A stretch of DNA of 64,000 nucleotides from assembly GCA_949752745.1 (NCBI GenBank), contig OX457027.1:84245936-84309935 (forward strand). Reading direction: 5' to 3'. The translations under genes were made by a program, and so were the position numbers. Below the pieces are notes generated by a model that was not told the DNA's origin, searched no databases, and worked only from the letters and a program-made list of their open reading frames with translations. This DNA is from Protula sp. h YS-2021 (Eukaryota > Annelida > Polychaeta > Sabellida > Serpulidae). How positions within the stretch are numbered: position 1 is the first letter of the stretch; each line of letters starts with the position of its first letter. Positions 1-11,900 of the stretch are shown here, one piece after another.

Positions 1-1
1 C

Positions 2-157
2 CGTCGTCAGCGTTATGACTTCGTTCTTACGCAACAGCAGGCTAAACGAGTTATTGATAACCTACAAAAGAAAAAAAAACCAGCAAGTTTGTTTGTTAAG
101 AAAACTGAAAACCATATCATACGAGTGACATTTAGCAAAAAAAAAGCTGTATTTTGA
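2..157 (+). CDS. Possible C-terminal coding end entering from the left edge
   Basis: Reading from base 2 there is an open frame of 51 codons, already open at the window edge, ending in TGA at 155-157. It is rich in Lys, Arg and Gln (for example QQQAKRVIDNLQKKKK) and has no domain I recognise. It could be the last exon of a plus-strand gene to the left or a chance frame. Only the uninterrupted frame and its charged composition support it. Confidence 0.2.
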   Translation, partial: RRQRYDFVLTQQQAKRVIDNLQKKKKPASLFVKKTENHIIRVTFSKKKAVF

Positions 158-509
158 AAAGTTACTGAACTAGATCAACAAAAACAACCGACGCCCACCA
201 ACACTTGTAGAGGAGGTGCTCTAAAATTTCCAAGGCCCCATCCAAGGCCTTAACTTGGCTGGGCAGTTTGTGAGCAGTGCATTGTTACAAGCCCATGAAA
301 CTGTGGATGGCAATAGATATGTAACTTGTACAATACTCTGCACTCTACATTTTTATCTAAAATGTATTTCATGCAGTGTTTATGTTAAAATTGAAACCTC
401 AAATGAACGTACACGGGCAGAAATCTGTTAGAGCACACTGCTGCGGTATCGTGACGTTTTCTCTCGGAAATTCCTTATAAAACCTCCGATAAAGCGACTG
501 TAGGTTATA

Positions 510-775
510 AGTATGACGATCACGTGATCAGTACGTGCGCTATCACAGGTACCGATGTCGTAACCAGTACTTACTCTATTACGGGTATGACGATCACGTA
601 ATCAGTACGTGCGCTATCACAGGTACCGATGCCGTAACCAGTACGTACTCTATTACAGGTATGACGATCACGTAATCAGTACGTGCGCTATCACAGGTAT
701 CGATGTCGTAACCAGTACTTACTCTATTACAGGTATGACGATCACGTAATCAGTACGTGCGCTACCACAGGTACC
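510..775. repeat. 74-bp minisatellite, about 3.6 copies
   Basis: The phrase TATGACGATCACGT recurs at 512, 586, 660 and 734, a strict 74-bp period. Copies differ by a few substitutions only. Each unit has two related halves (ATCAGTACGTGCGC and AACCAGTACTTACTC). Read on the minus strand the units contain a GTAAGTACTGG donor-like string, but no exon could be identified beside them. Confidence 0.85.
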
Positions 776-1560
776 GATGCTCTGATAAAGTGCTTACTCT
801 TGTAAAGCAACCGATGACGAGTTCGTGGTTTCATCAGGTGACACGTGATTATGCTACAGATGATGTTACGTTACTTGAAGACGTCATCAGTAACTGTATG
901 CAACCGCTTCAACGTCAATCAGGTTTTCATTGTCCAGTCAAACGGATATTACATGTTGTTTCCACCCCGTTATCACCCAGGAAGATTGCCTTCTCGAGAC
1001 TGTCGTGGTGGCTGACAGGCAAAGGATTGCTGTTACTTTCTTCCTTCTCGCATTAAGGTTTCAATGCAGATGTTTTCCTTTGCTAAAGTGGTGTATGCGT
1101 ATGATCTTTGTTTAACCATGATAACCAGCGCACACAGGGAGATGAGTATTAAGAACAGCACGGTATTTTCCAGCAATCCTACTGTAAATTCAAGTCTTAA
1201 CACTTTCGTTTAAAGGGTTTGAAACAGTGGAAAGTCTCTACTAAGCACTAAAATGGATGTCAAAAGAGTGACACAGAGCTACGGAGTTTTTCTAAAGGCT
1301 AAACAAGTAAAATAGTTGCCGTTCCTATTAAAAAAAAATCGACCCTACCTTATATAACAAAGTGTAACGTTATAAATATCAAATACATGTCGTTTTACCC
1401 CCTTCAGACACGTTCACTATATTCTCATCACTATTAACGAAAATTACGATTATATTTTCACAAAACCCTTCTGTTCCTAGAATACTCGTCACATGACTTA
1501 AAACATGTTCACAATATTTTTCCACTAGGCAATTATTTCTTCTTGTAATGAGCAAACCGT
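776..1560. other. No recognisable feature
   Basis: Short open frames exist on the plus strand (757-1056 and 930-1115) but show no domain, no splice-site framing and no repeat. I see nothing supportable here. Confidence 0.4.
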
Positions 1561-1668
1561 CGTTTTTTTTTGTTTTGTGTTTTTTTTTTTTTGTTTTTGT
1601 TTTTGTTTTTTTTTTTTTGTTTTTTTTTTGTTTTTTTTTTTTTTTTTTTTGTTTTTTTTTTTTGCAGT

Positions 1669-1736
<68 letters not shown>
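1561..1736. repeat. Poly-T tract followed by (ATT)n microsatellite
   Basis: A T-rich run interrupted by single G residues (1561-1664) is followed by about 22 ATT triplets (1668-1735). On the minus strand this is (AAT)n directly beyond the 3' end of the LINE at 1737-4790, so the microsatellite is probably the LINE's tail that later expanded. Confidence 0.85.
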
Positions 1737-1737
<1 letters not shown>

Positions 1738-1977
1738 CGTATTTATAATGCGCTTGCAATGGATTTAACCCTAAGCGCAACAATAGCTAAAATACAAGTA
1801 ATTACATACTTACTGAATAAAATAATCATAACTTAAAAATTATGCATAACTGAAGAATCAATGACTAGAAAAGTGTATACTGAATGAAATTTTAAACATT
1901 TCACAAAAGTTGTTAAAACTGAAATGTCTCACATCAAATCCTTACAATTATAGTGACTAGATCTGCATATCACGGAA

Positions 1978-3835
1978 CTAATTATAGTATGCTAGTCTAA
2001 AAAGATGAGTTTTTAATAATTTCTTGAACACTAAAATATCCTTTTCGATTCGCACTTCCAAAGGCAACGAGTTCCACAATCTCGGGGCTGCATTTTGAAA
2101 TGCCCTGTCACCATAGCGCTGGTTAGTCCTATTCTCAACGAGTAGACTTTGATCAGACGACCTGAGACGACGAGCTCTAATGTATGCTGGTGCATGATCG
2201 TTAAGGGCTTTATACGTAATTAAGGCAACTTTAAACATGATACGTTGTTCAATCGGCAAACAATGAAGAGCGATCAGTTTTTCACGAGTGGACTCTTCAT
2301 GCGACAGTTTTACCATGTTTTGCATGATTGAGTATCCGTTGTAGCCGCCCAAGACGTTTCGGGAGATTAATCACCAGACTGTTACAGTAGTCCAAGCGGC
2401 TGATAATCAAAGCGTGGACTAGTGTCTTTGCAGCATGTTCCGTTAATCTGGGCCTGACGTCTCGAATCCATCGCAGGTAGTAATAGCATATGCAAATGAC
2501 TGAGTTCACATGGGCCTCCAAAGTGAGAGATGAATCAATCATTACACCAAGTGCACGTGCAGTATCAGAGCGCGGAACACATTCGCTGTCCAAGCACAAC
2601 TGATCGACCTCGATGAATTGCTCATTATACTTGCTTGCAATAATTAGAAACTCGGTTTTTTCTTTATTCAATTTAAGTTTATTAGCACTCATCCAGGCTC
2701 CAATGTCGGTAATCACACCTTTAACCTCGGTAAGGTTTGCAAGCTGATCTGCTGACGAACGAGGATTGAAACCTCTCTCCAGTCCCGAATCATCTGCATA
2801 GAAATGATACACTATTTCTCGTGCCTTGATAAGCGGACCGAGAGGTTTGGTGTATTGAGAGTAACCTTTGGGGCCTATTTTGGATCCTTGTGGAAGTGCG
2901 CATTCTAAATAAATAGCGTCAGATCGAACACTACCAATCTTGACCCGCACACTGCGATCGCATAAATAGGATGACATCCAGCCTAACGCATCGCCCTCGA
3001 CACCGAAAGAGCGCTGTAACCGCCGAAGACAAATATCATGGTCTACTGTGTCGAAGGCGGCGGACAAGTCCAAAAATACCAGGTAGACTGACTGTTTGTT
3101 ATCAAGCTGGACCAGTAGGTTATTGAAGAGGCGAATTAGAGCTGTCTCTGTACTATGATACTTTCTGGAAGCAGATTGGAATTTCTCATCTAACTTGAAA
3201 ATTTCTAAGTGGTGCACTAGTTGCTGGCAGATAACTTCTTCTATTATTTTGGAGACAAAGGCCAAATTTGACACACGCCGATAATTTTTAGGAATTGTTC
3301 CGAGCCCGGGTTTTTTGAGAAGGGGTTGGACCAAAGCTTCTTTAAATTGAGTTGGAAATGTGGACGTAGATATTGACAGATTTACAATTCTTGTTATGAT
3401 TGGGAGTAACTCATCTATACATTTCCTCAATAAACATGTAGGGATATGGTCAGTGTCACATGACTTGGGGGCTGATTCCATTATAATTTTGTGTATGTCA
3501 TCCATACTGAGTTCGCGGAAATGACATAAAGGGATTCCTTGAAAAGGACAGTCAAACGTGAAAGGATCAAGATCGTTACACTCAAATGTGGCTCTGATAT
3601 TGTCAATTTTTGATTTAAAGTATTCATTGAAATTGTTTGCTAGGGCACCAGGAGAGTCTGTGTCGGGTAATGGATTTTGTCGTTCTTTGTGCATAATTCC
3701 ATGGAATGTTTTGTACAGCTGCTTTTGGTCAGAACACTGCTCAATTAGGTCACAATAGTACAATGAACTAGTCGTATCAGCCAGTTTCCTGTAACTTTCT
3801 CGCAATGCAAAGTAGTTGGATGCTGTCCACATCAT
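1978..3835 (-). pseudogene. LINE reverse transcriptase and C-terminal segment
   Basis: The frame from 3835 to 2297 carries reverse transcriptase motifs in order: LDLSAAFDTVDH (motif A), ALPQGSKIGP (motif B), HFYADDSGL (motif C, catalytic Asp pair) and ALGVMIDSSLT (thumb side). Near 2340 the reading frame shifts and continues to 1978 with FKVALITYKALNDHAPAYI and RAFQNAAPRLWNSLP, the usual C-terminal signature of CR1/L2-type elements. Catalytic residues look intact; the two frame changes do not. Confidence 0.9.
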
Positions 3836-3866
3836 AGTGCGTTTTGTTCAGTTTTCGTTCGGCTGC

Positions 3867-4775
3867 TCACATCCGAGACAGCGCAGAACGAGTTTCATCA
3901 TTTTGCCATGGCTCACTACGCGTCGTCTTTGACTTACGATGAACAAGTGGGGCGTGTTTGTCAAGCAAGGTACGTAGTTCATTGTTATAACTAGAAACCA
4001 ACAAATCAAGGTCCATTTCTTCAAATTTTCGAAACATTTTAGTTTGCTTAATGTCCTCCCTAAAATTTTGCACATCAATTTTGTTTATACGGCGGTATGA
4101 CGAAAGTGTTATTGGCTTTTGCTGATTTATAAGCTGGATGTCAAAGTGAACCAAACAATGATCAGTGACGAGATTCGCTACAACAGGGATTGTTGGCGAA
4201 AGATTATCTACTTGTCTTGTGAGGATGTGATCTAAAATATGACCACGTTGATGAGTATGTTGCCTCAAGCCAAAAGCGTTTAAAATTTCACGGTAGTTAC
4301 TCGTCAGTTTGTTCGACTGACAGTCCCAGTGAATATTTATGTCACCACCAACTACAATAGGACTACCACCAAGACACGAATTCTCAAGCAGTTCAGTAAA
4401 TTCGGATAAGAAAACGCTTGGCGAAGATGATGGTGGTCTATACACACATATGACACATAAGGTCTTACTTTTGGACGTCAAGGAAACTAAAATGTGTTCG
4501 AACGAACTGTATGTTTTACTACATAGTTGTTTCGGCTTAAGATTGTCTCTACAAAGTACACCGACTCCACCACCTTGTGCATCATTACGATCTTTTCTAA
4601 GAAATGTGAAGCCGTTCGAGGTGAAATCACGAGGCACAAAGGTATCGTCATCATTAAGCCGCGTTTCAGTTATACAAGAAATGTCTATGTTATTGTCTAT
4701 TATTAGGGGCTTGACTAGAGTTCTGTTAGCTCTTGAGGATCTTGCATTGACGGTTTCTATTCTAATATGTGGCAA
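3867..4775 (-). pseudogene. LINE apurinic-type endonuclease domain
   Basis: This segment gives about 302 residues. Motifs typical of APE-type LINE endonucleases are visible: an early ITETRLNDD (catalytic Glu), VYRPPSSSP, GGDINIHWD (Asp and Asn), LDHILTR and VTDHCLVHF (the Asp-His pair). This domain nicks target DNA to prime reverse transcription. The frame ends at a TGA where the linker to the polymerase should continue, and the polymerase resumes in another frame 30 bases on. It is therefore a decayed part of ORF2. Confidence 0.88.
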
Positions 4776-4790
4776 TATATCATAGAATCA

Positions 4791-5863
4791 AACTCCTCAA
4801 TTACAATACTGTAACTCTTAAACATTCTTTGGTTAGCGATACACCAAAGTGATCCACAAAATTAAAATCGAGGAATTACGTATTTAACTAAAAGAATATA
4901 AGTGCTCTGCTATGAGAAGTAGAGCCTCAAACACGTTGGCCACTTGGTTCTAATTTTATTCTCTTTTAGCGAAACTTGTATAAGCCATACATTTTACTAT
5001 TAATCTCACTACTTCCACGCCTCAGGTTGATCACTAAGACACTTTTATCGGTTTACCTACAACACAATGGCCACTGGGCGCTATTCATTTATTCGGGAAA
5101 CCATAATGATCACAATGTTCTCGTATACAACAGTAACAAATTTAATCAATGACAAATAACAGAAGGGGGTCTCTACGCTATGTCCAAAAAAAAGAAAAAG
5201 AAAACGCCTCATATTTTTACCAGTTTTCACTTGAAAGTAAGTAAAGTTACTGTTTATTATGCTATATGTGATAATTTTTAAACTGCTGAACACAATTATG
5301 TAAAAGCCAATGAAACTGTACTACTGCACTCATCACGCCGAGTTTTAAACTTCAAGGTGAGCACAGTTTGATTATAAATTAACTTCGCCAATATATTCGA
5401 AAGAATGACCCTAATCTCAGTCAGTCCATTTAACTTAACAGGCTACTTCAATGAATACACTCATTCATAACAGGGAACTTTGAATATAATTTACATTTGT
5501 TACGGCCTGTTTTCATCATACGCGTTACATATCCTGAAGTTTTGTAATACAGTGGCATATTAGATTCAGGAACAAATAACCCACATACGGGTCACCGCAC
5601 AACGTTCGCACTTATGTGGTGTACATCAAATATTGCCTTGTAGTATTGCTGTGTTTTACTTTGCTTTACATGGCTAGATACGCGAACAGTTCCTCTGTAA
5701 TCCTTACGTTACGATTCTGACGGATGAACCGTCTGGCCATACTGCGATCCCGGTTGGATGGAGGATTTGTTGGTGCATTCATTCATCAAACTTTTAAAAC
5801 AAAAAACCTGTACATTACACAAGTTTACATTATTTCAGACAGAAAGTCCAAACCGTGACTCAC
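4791..5863. other. Downstream of GALC exon 13, nothing recognised
   Basis: This AT-rich stretch lies between the LINE and the last identified GALC exon. I looked on the minus strand for the missing GALC C-terminal exons and found no convincing match. Confidence 0.4.
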
Positions 5864-5953
5864 CTTTACTGGGAATACTTGCTCAAAAAGTGTGCTCTCT
5901 GTTCCGTCGAAGTTGAACTTGGAGTACCAAGCATTTAATGATGTAATGGTTTT
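5864..5953 (-). CDS. GALC: GALC exon 13
   Basis: Thirty codons, phase 0 at both ends, acceptor TTTTCAG and donor AAG|GTGAGT. It encodes [18 protein letters not shown], matching the human segment around VWYTKLGKTSER in the beta-sandwich domain. It is the last GALC exon I can identify in the window. Confidence 0.85.
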
Positions 5954-8874
5954 CTGAAAATAAAATATCACTTGGTGCAAAAATTTAACTCGTAAAACAA
6001 TAGATCTGTTAAATATCTGTTTTAAATCGAAACTAAAACAGTGATTGTCTTTACAGGTGATTCAATTTCTTTTTTTTTTCTAGAAAAATTCGTTCTATAA
6101 GCAAATTAACCATTTTAACTATTGATAACTGATAACATTTGTCAAGCCCAAGCGATGCGTCACTGCAATGTGCATCCCAGACTGTGAAACAGAACTCCAT
6201 CGAAAACGAGGCAAAACAGAAATGGAGCTCTAGGCTTTGTCCAGTTAGGTTGATCTTGCACTCGGATATGCATTAAGCATCAGAGCTTATCGTATCTCGT
6301 GTGCCAATTGAAGATGGCTACAGCCTCACAATGCACCCATGCAGACCGCTGAAGAACTTATGCATCAAAATTACAATGTTACAATTACAACAGTAAAATA
6401 ATGCCACAACAATGCGGCGGGCACCAGCTGCCGCAGACAGCTTACTCGTGACACTTTCTTTTAAGTTCTTCCTCTCACTTTGTCACATAAACAGTCACAA
6501 ACTATGAGCTCATTTGCCATAAATGCCGGTTCATCTTCATTTCAACGAAAACAAATATAAAGCATTTATAAATAACTTTGCAGTAACAGCTGGATTAAAG
6601 ATGGATCACCGAGTATAGCTTTCTGGTCAGAAATATCAGCATTTAAATGCATGGTACGAAAAAGTACCCGCATCATCACAATTCTGTTAAGTGCTCTGAC
6701 GTAAGGGTCTGAGCGTACTAATACAAGCACTAGGTGAGCGCCTCATGTCCTTAGGGGAGCATCTGTCAGTAGTTCTATAAGTTCCCGACAGTACCGTTAC
6801 ATGTACTCACGTAAGCTCCTGACGGTACCGTTACATGTACACACGTAAGCTCCTGATGGTAGCTTAACACTCCCTTACCTGAGCTTCTGACAGTACTGGT
6901 TCATGTACTCACGTAATCTCTTGACATTACTTTACATGTACTCACGTAACTTCCTGACAGTACTGTCACATGTACTTAAGTAAGCTCCTGACAGTACTGT
7001 TACATAAACTTACATAAGCTCCCGGCAGTACTGTTACATATACTCAGGTAAGCTTTGACAGGACTTTTACATGTGCTTAAGTAAGCTCCTGACAGTACTG
7101 TTACATGTACTCACGTAAGTTCCTGACAGTACTTTTAATGTACTCACGTAAGCCCCTGACAGCACAAAGGTGGCTCCCTGAGACTCGCTGACTGGGTACT
7201 TGGGCATGTGGTAGAAGCACGGAGATGTTGTGGGCTCCTGTAATACGAAATGATTATGCACATGCAACCACATTCAAAACAGCGAGAAATTCCCAGTAAA
7301 CAGCAACAAGATTCTGAGCTTCTTAAAATTATACGGCCACGTGTTGTCTATATTTTCACCTGCTGACGTATTCAAAGGAATAATCACGACAACGAAGCAA
7401 AGGCGGTTACAGAAAACTAAAAGGTCTGTTTTACACGAAATCCAGCTCGAGGCCATATTAACAAGAAAGTCCAGATACATTATAACCAGCCGAGATCTAG
7501 AGAATCAAGTATCACTTGGCTTGTGGGGTCGCCAAAAGGTGGTAGTAGCATTTTACAAAACGGTTACTCGAAATTCTTCAAAGACCGGTATCTGCCTAAT
7601 CTCTGACAGGGTCTCAGAAAAGTAAATTCCAAAAAAAAAAACCAAAAAAAAAAAACCACTGTATTATTTCAAATAAGAATTCTGAAGCAGATAAAAAACC
7701 AGATATTTTTTGGTAGGCTATTCCGGAATAGACAACCGATAGTTCAGATGTCAGAGAAATCAATAAAGCTTCCTTTTTCTAATATCAAAGGGTGAAAATA
7801 AGTCGAAGAAAGTAACTTCTTCTCTTTTGACGAAAGGAAAACAAAAAATATTTTAAAAAATAAATTTGTATTTGGCTGTTTATTAAAATGTCGGTAGTTC
7901 AGTATTGAATAACCTATTGAAATTTAAATCTTTAAAAAATCTATTTATAATTGTAATTTTTTTTTTCATATATTCTATTAAACGCGCAAGAAAATAAGTC
8001 GTGTATATAGTCGGCAACATAAAAAGGAGCAAGTAATGAAAAAAATCGATTTCTGTGACATTCGATTTATCGGTAGTATATTCCGGAATAGTACCATCTA
8101 GGCAGCATTCATACAAATTTTTGAAGTAATCCGGTCAAAAGTGCGCGAGAATCACTTTGCAAATTCGCTAACAAAAAAATCAAAATGGTGCAATTTTGCC
8201 AATTTTTTGCGAATCACCAAAAAAGTAATATTTACAAAGGCAACCATCCATAGAGAACATTCGTACAAAATTTGAGAGGAAATCTATCAAAATTGCAGAA
8301 GAATAAGAAACATTTTGAATACCGGCTAACAAAAATTAAAATATGCCCCAACTTGGTCTATTTTGGTGGATTGCCAAAAAAAAGTAATTTTTCAAGAAAG
8401 GACAGCCTAGTGAACATTAAGGCAAAAGTTTAATCTGATCAAAACGTTGGCAGGTGAAGTTTTTTTAACTTGCAATCAAATAATTATTGTAAAATGCCCC
8501 CCATTTGGTTAATTTATGGCGAATCGCCAAAAAGGAGAGAACCACCTGGCAAATATTCATACAAAATTGGAAGGGTATCACATCAAAATTGTGGAAGAAG
8601 CATTTTCAAAATTGGATACAATTTTTTTAGATGCCCCATGTGCACAATTTTTGGCAGATTCTCAAAAAAAGTAATTTCTACAAAGAGGGAACAATCACAC
8701 AAAACTGGAAAGGAATCGGATCAAAATGAGAGAAGTCTCTTTGAAATTGGCCCCAAAAAATTAAAAATGCCCCCAATTTGATAAGTTTTTGGTGTAGCGC
8801 CAAATTAGAAACTTTCAAGAGAGGAGAGCTAGTCCAGTAAACATCGAGCTTCAAATTCCCCTCTTCTCTGTGAG

Positions 8875-8919
<45 letters not shown>

Positions 8920-11900
8920 TTTTTAAGAAACCATATTGTGAATCATTGACAACCCCCAGTAACTAAATACAATATTTTTACCATCGTTTCTATGACGATG
9001 GTCAGCTGCTTCAGATCCGGAGAGGTATAAGCCACGTAAGTTCCGTTTCCGGTCAGATTGCCTGAGCCATACCCATGTGCCAAGTAGCTCCAGCCAATCT
9101 CTATAAACTGCGTGTGATGAGCTGTAACAAACATTAAATTTTAGCCATTACAATTCTTGTCATTAATTACATTATTTCCCATGATTCTTGTCACTGTCAT
9201 GTCTTTTAATTACTTCACATAGTTACCAGTTACTTTTAGTCAGAATCCACTATTTGTTATTCTCGTTTTTTATTTAGCCTGTATGTCATTCTTTCACCGG
9301 TAAGAGTGTACTCCTGGAAACTTGTTGCCTAAAACACAGTTCTAGTTCATAAAGTGTGTTTAATCGCTGGCAAATAGACAACAAATATGAACTCTTGTCT
9401 AATGGTTTGTGTATCATTGACAGTCCATACAAAGAATCATACAATTTATTTGTGACTTACTGGAACTTTACTAGGACCATTCTTTTGTCGCATTAAAAAA
9501 AATAAACTGAATCGTTTTCCAGATTAAATAACATGATGCATAATCGATAACTTGAAATCCGATAACGCGACATATGACATCGCTGGATCAATGCATGCGG
9601 TCGCTTATTCTCTAATTCTGTGTGTTTTAATGATCGAAAACTCAAACATTCAGTATTCTTTTGTTTTTTTTTGTTTTTTTTGTTTTTTTTTTTAGTTTTT
9701 GTTTGTTATTGTTTTTTTCTTAGATACAAAGCTATGTAACCATAACAAAACACTGTTTATATTTATTGGTCGTTTTGTCTTGATAATACAAAACGAAAGA
9801 AGGAACGTTCTATTCACAGTATAAAGCGTCGAAGGCACAATTCAGGGCATCGCTACACTAAAGATACAACCCTACAAAGGAGGCTTAAAAAATGAGCAAA
9901 AATAACCGATTACAATGATATCTCTCATCTAAACAATATCAGTGTTAGTTTAATATACTCAAAATTTGAACGGTGCGAAATATATTTTCTGATTTTCTGC
10001 CTTAACCTATCATTCGTGAAGAAATATTTCATATCTGTCGGGTAAGAAATATTTGATATCAAACTCAAGAAGTAAGAAATCGCATGGGCGAATAGCCGAC
10101 GTATTTCCTTACTGGAACAGCAAAAGGCCAGGCAAAAGCCTGAGTTGTATATTTAGCAAGCGCAGCTTCGATCCAGTGATATATAAGCACTATTATTATT
10201 TATTAGCCAATTTGATTATATCTTGTTTCTTTACTTTGTGTAGAATATCGCCCATGAAAGAAAGCCTCCTGCGTTGCTACTTAGATACTAGAAATGACGC
10301 TTCTAATAAGTTGTGTGGGTGGGGTAGCCTACGCACGTTCCCACTTGCAAATAAAGTTTGCAAAGCGTAGGCTTTGTTAAGAACTCTGGCTGTTTATCCC
10401 CCCTTTTTTCTTTTGTTTAGCTTTTTTTAGTCTCGTAGGTTTTCAGAAAACTCCTCCTAAGCTATTTGACGTAGGACGATGAAATTTTTGAACACAGATA
10501 GAGGATGACGAGATGTCGTGAAAGCCGCAACGTTTTTTTTTTACATTGGCCTTCAAGGTCAAGGTCAGACTGAGGTCAAAATATTTTAACCTCAAAGTGG
10601 TTTCTAGAAAACTCCTCCTACAAGGTGTGACGTAGGAAGACGACATTTGGCAGACGGTAATGAGATGTCGTAAAATCTACATTTTTTTACCTTTTTCTCC
10701 AAAGTTAAGGTAAAATTGGAGTCAAAATATTTTTAAAACCCCTATTCATCAGAAATATGGCTAGAGATAGCGTGCACGGTGTCAGTAGGCAGTAATCTAG
10801 CGGTCTCCATCTCGACATTCAGGGTCAAGGTCACGTGACCTCTGTATATCGAAATGCGTTGGAGAAAGATTGACCATTATCTCGAAAACGGTTAGAGATA
10901 CAGCGATTTTGAGCTTGTTTTCGACCCTTTGGGCCTAAAACACGTTATATAAGAGGTGCCTCGGTGACCTTGACCTCCTTGGTCATAGTCAAGGTGAAAA
11001 ACCGGAAGTTGACCATTATCTCAATCCTTGATCCTGAATCCTAGAAAAGGCTGCACTGCCTATCGGTAAAGGAAAGAGCAGAATGCAAGATCCTGACAAT
11101 GACATATAAGGCACTGAATGGTTTAGCGCCGTCCTATCTGCCAGATCGATTGACGCCGTACAATCCGGAAAGGCCCCGAAGATCATCGGATGAAGTGTTG
11201 CTTCAGATCCCACGACACCACAGTAACTATGGATACCGGTCATTTAGGTGCACTGCACCAAACCTAGGGATACAGTTCCTTTTTTTTTGGGGGGGGGGGG
11301 GTTCATAAAAAATCTTTGAAGATTTATTATTTCGCAAAGCATTTAATGTGTAAACTGATAGTAATTAGATAGCTAAAATTTGCAACACTGCTTAGTGCAC
11401 CATAAATGGCATGCTGGCTATGGGGCTGTATTCATGGTTATGGTATATTCTCCAGTGATTTCCAAAAATAGACAATAATCTAGTCATGTGAAGTAGTTAA
11501 ATGTCATTAGTCAATATTTTATTTTAGTCAATATTACCACTAGTATTTACTTTCATTTTAAATCGAATGTTCTAATAAGCATTTTAGTTATTGATTGACT
11601 ATTTTAGTTATTGACTGACTATTTTAGTTACTCATTGACTATTTTAGTTATTGATTGACTATTTTAGTTATTGATTGACTATTTTAGTTACTGATTGACT
11701 ATTTTAGTTATTGATTGACTATAATTGTTTCATACTGTATTTGCGCTTAAAGGCATCGTTAAATAAGCGCCATATAAATACCCAAATAATAATAATAAAA
11801 ATAATCTCGTAAAAAGATTAGAAAAATAGCGATTTCAAACCTATTTTCGACCCTTTGGGCTAAAAGACATTACATAAGAGGTAACTCGGTGACCTTGACC

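Larger units (their letters stand above)
1737..4790 (-). mobile_element. CR1-like non-LTR retrotransposon, broken copy
   Basis: On the minus strand an endonuclease region (4775-3867), a reverse transcriptase region (3835-2297) and a C-terminal segment (2352-1978) follow each other in LINE ORF2 order. The 3' UTR ends with GCGCTTAGGG and CATTATAAATA next to an (AAT)n tail. The frame changes between segments, and a TGA closes the endonuclease segment, so the copy cannot make one continuous protein. The 5' end lies shortly beyond 4775 with no ORF1, so it looks 5'-truncated. It probably sits downstream of GALC exon 13, in a GALC intron or its 3' flank. The CR1-like clade call rests on motif style only. 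Confidence 0.9.

Noticed and set aside
757..1115. Two overlapping open frames near the left edge
   Set aside because: No domain and no consistent splice sites on either strand.
1548..1836. Open frames rich in Phe, Leu, Ile and Tyr
   Set aside because: They are translations of a poly-T tract and an ATT microsatellite.
5641..5800. Minus-strand segment reading WPDGSSVRIVT, considered as GALC exon 14
   Set aside because: Resemblance to SDGSFTLSL is too short, and no acceptor and donor in the right phase frame it.
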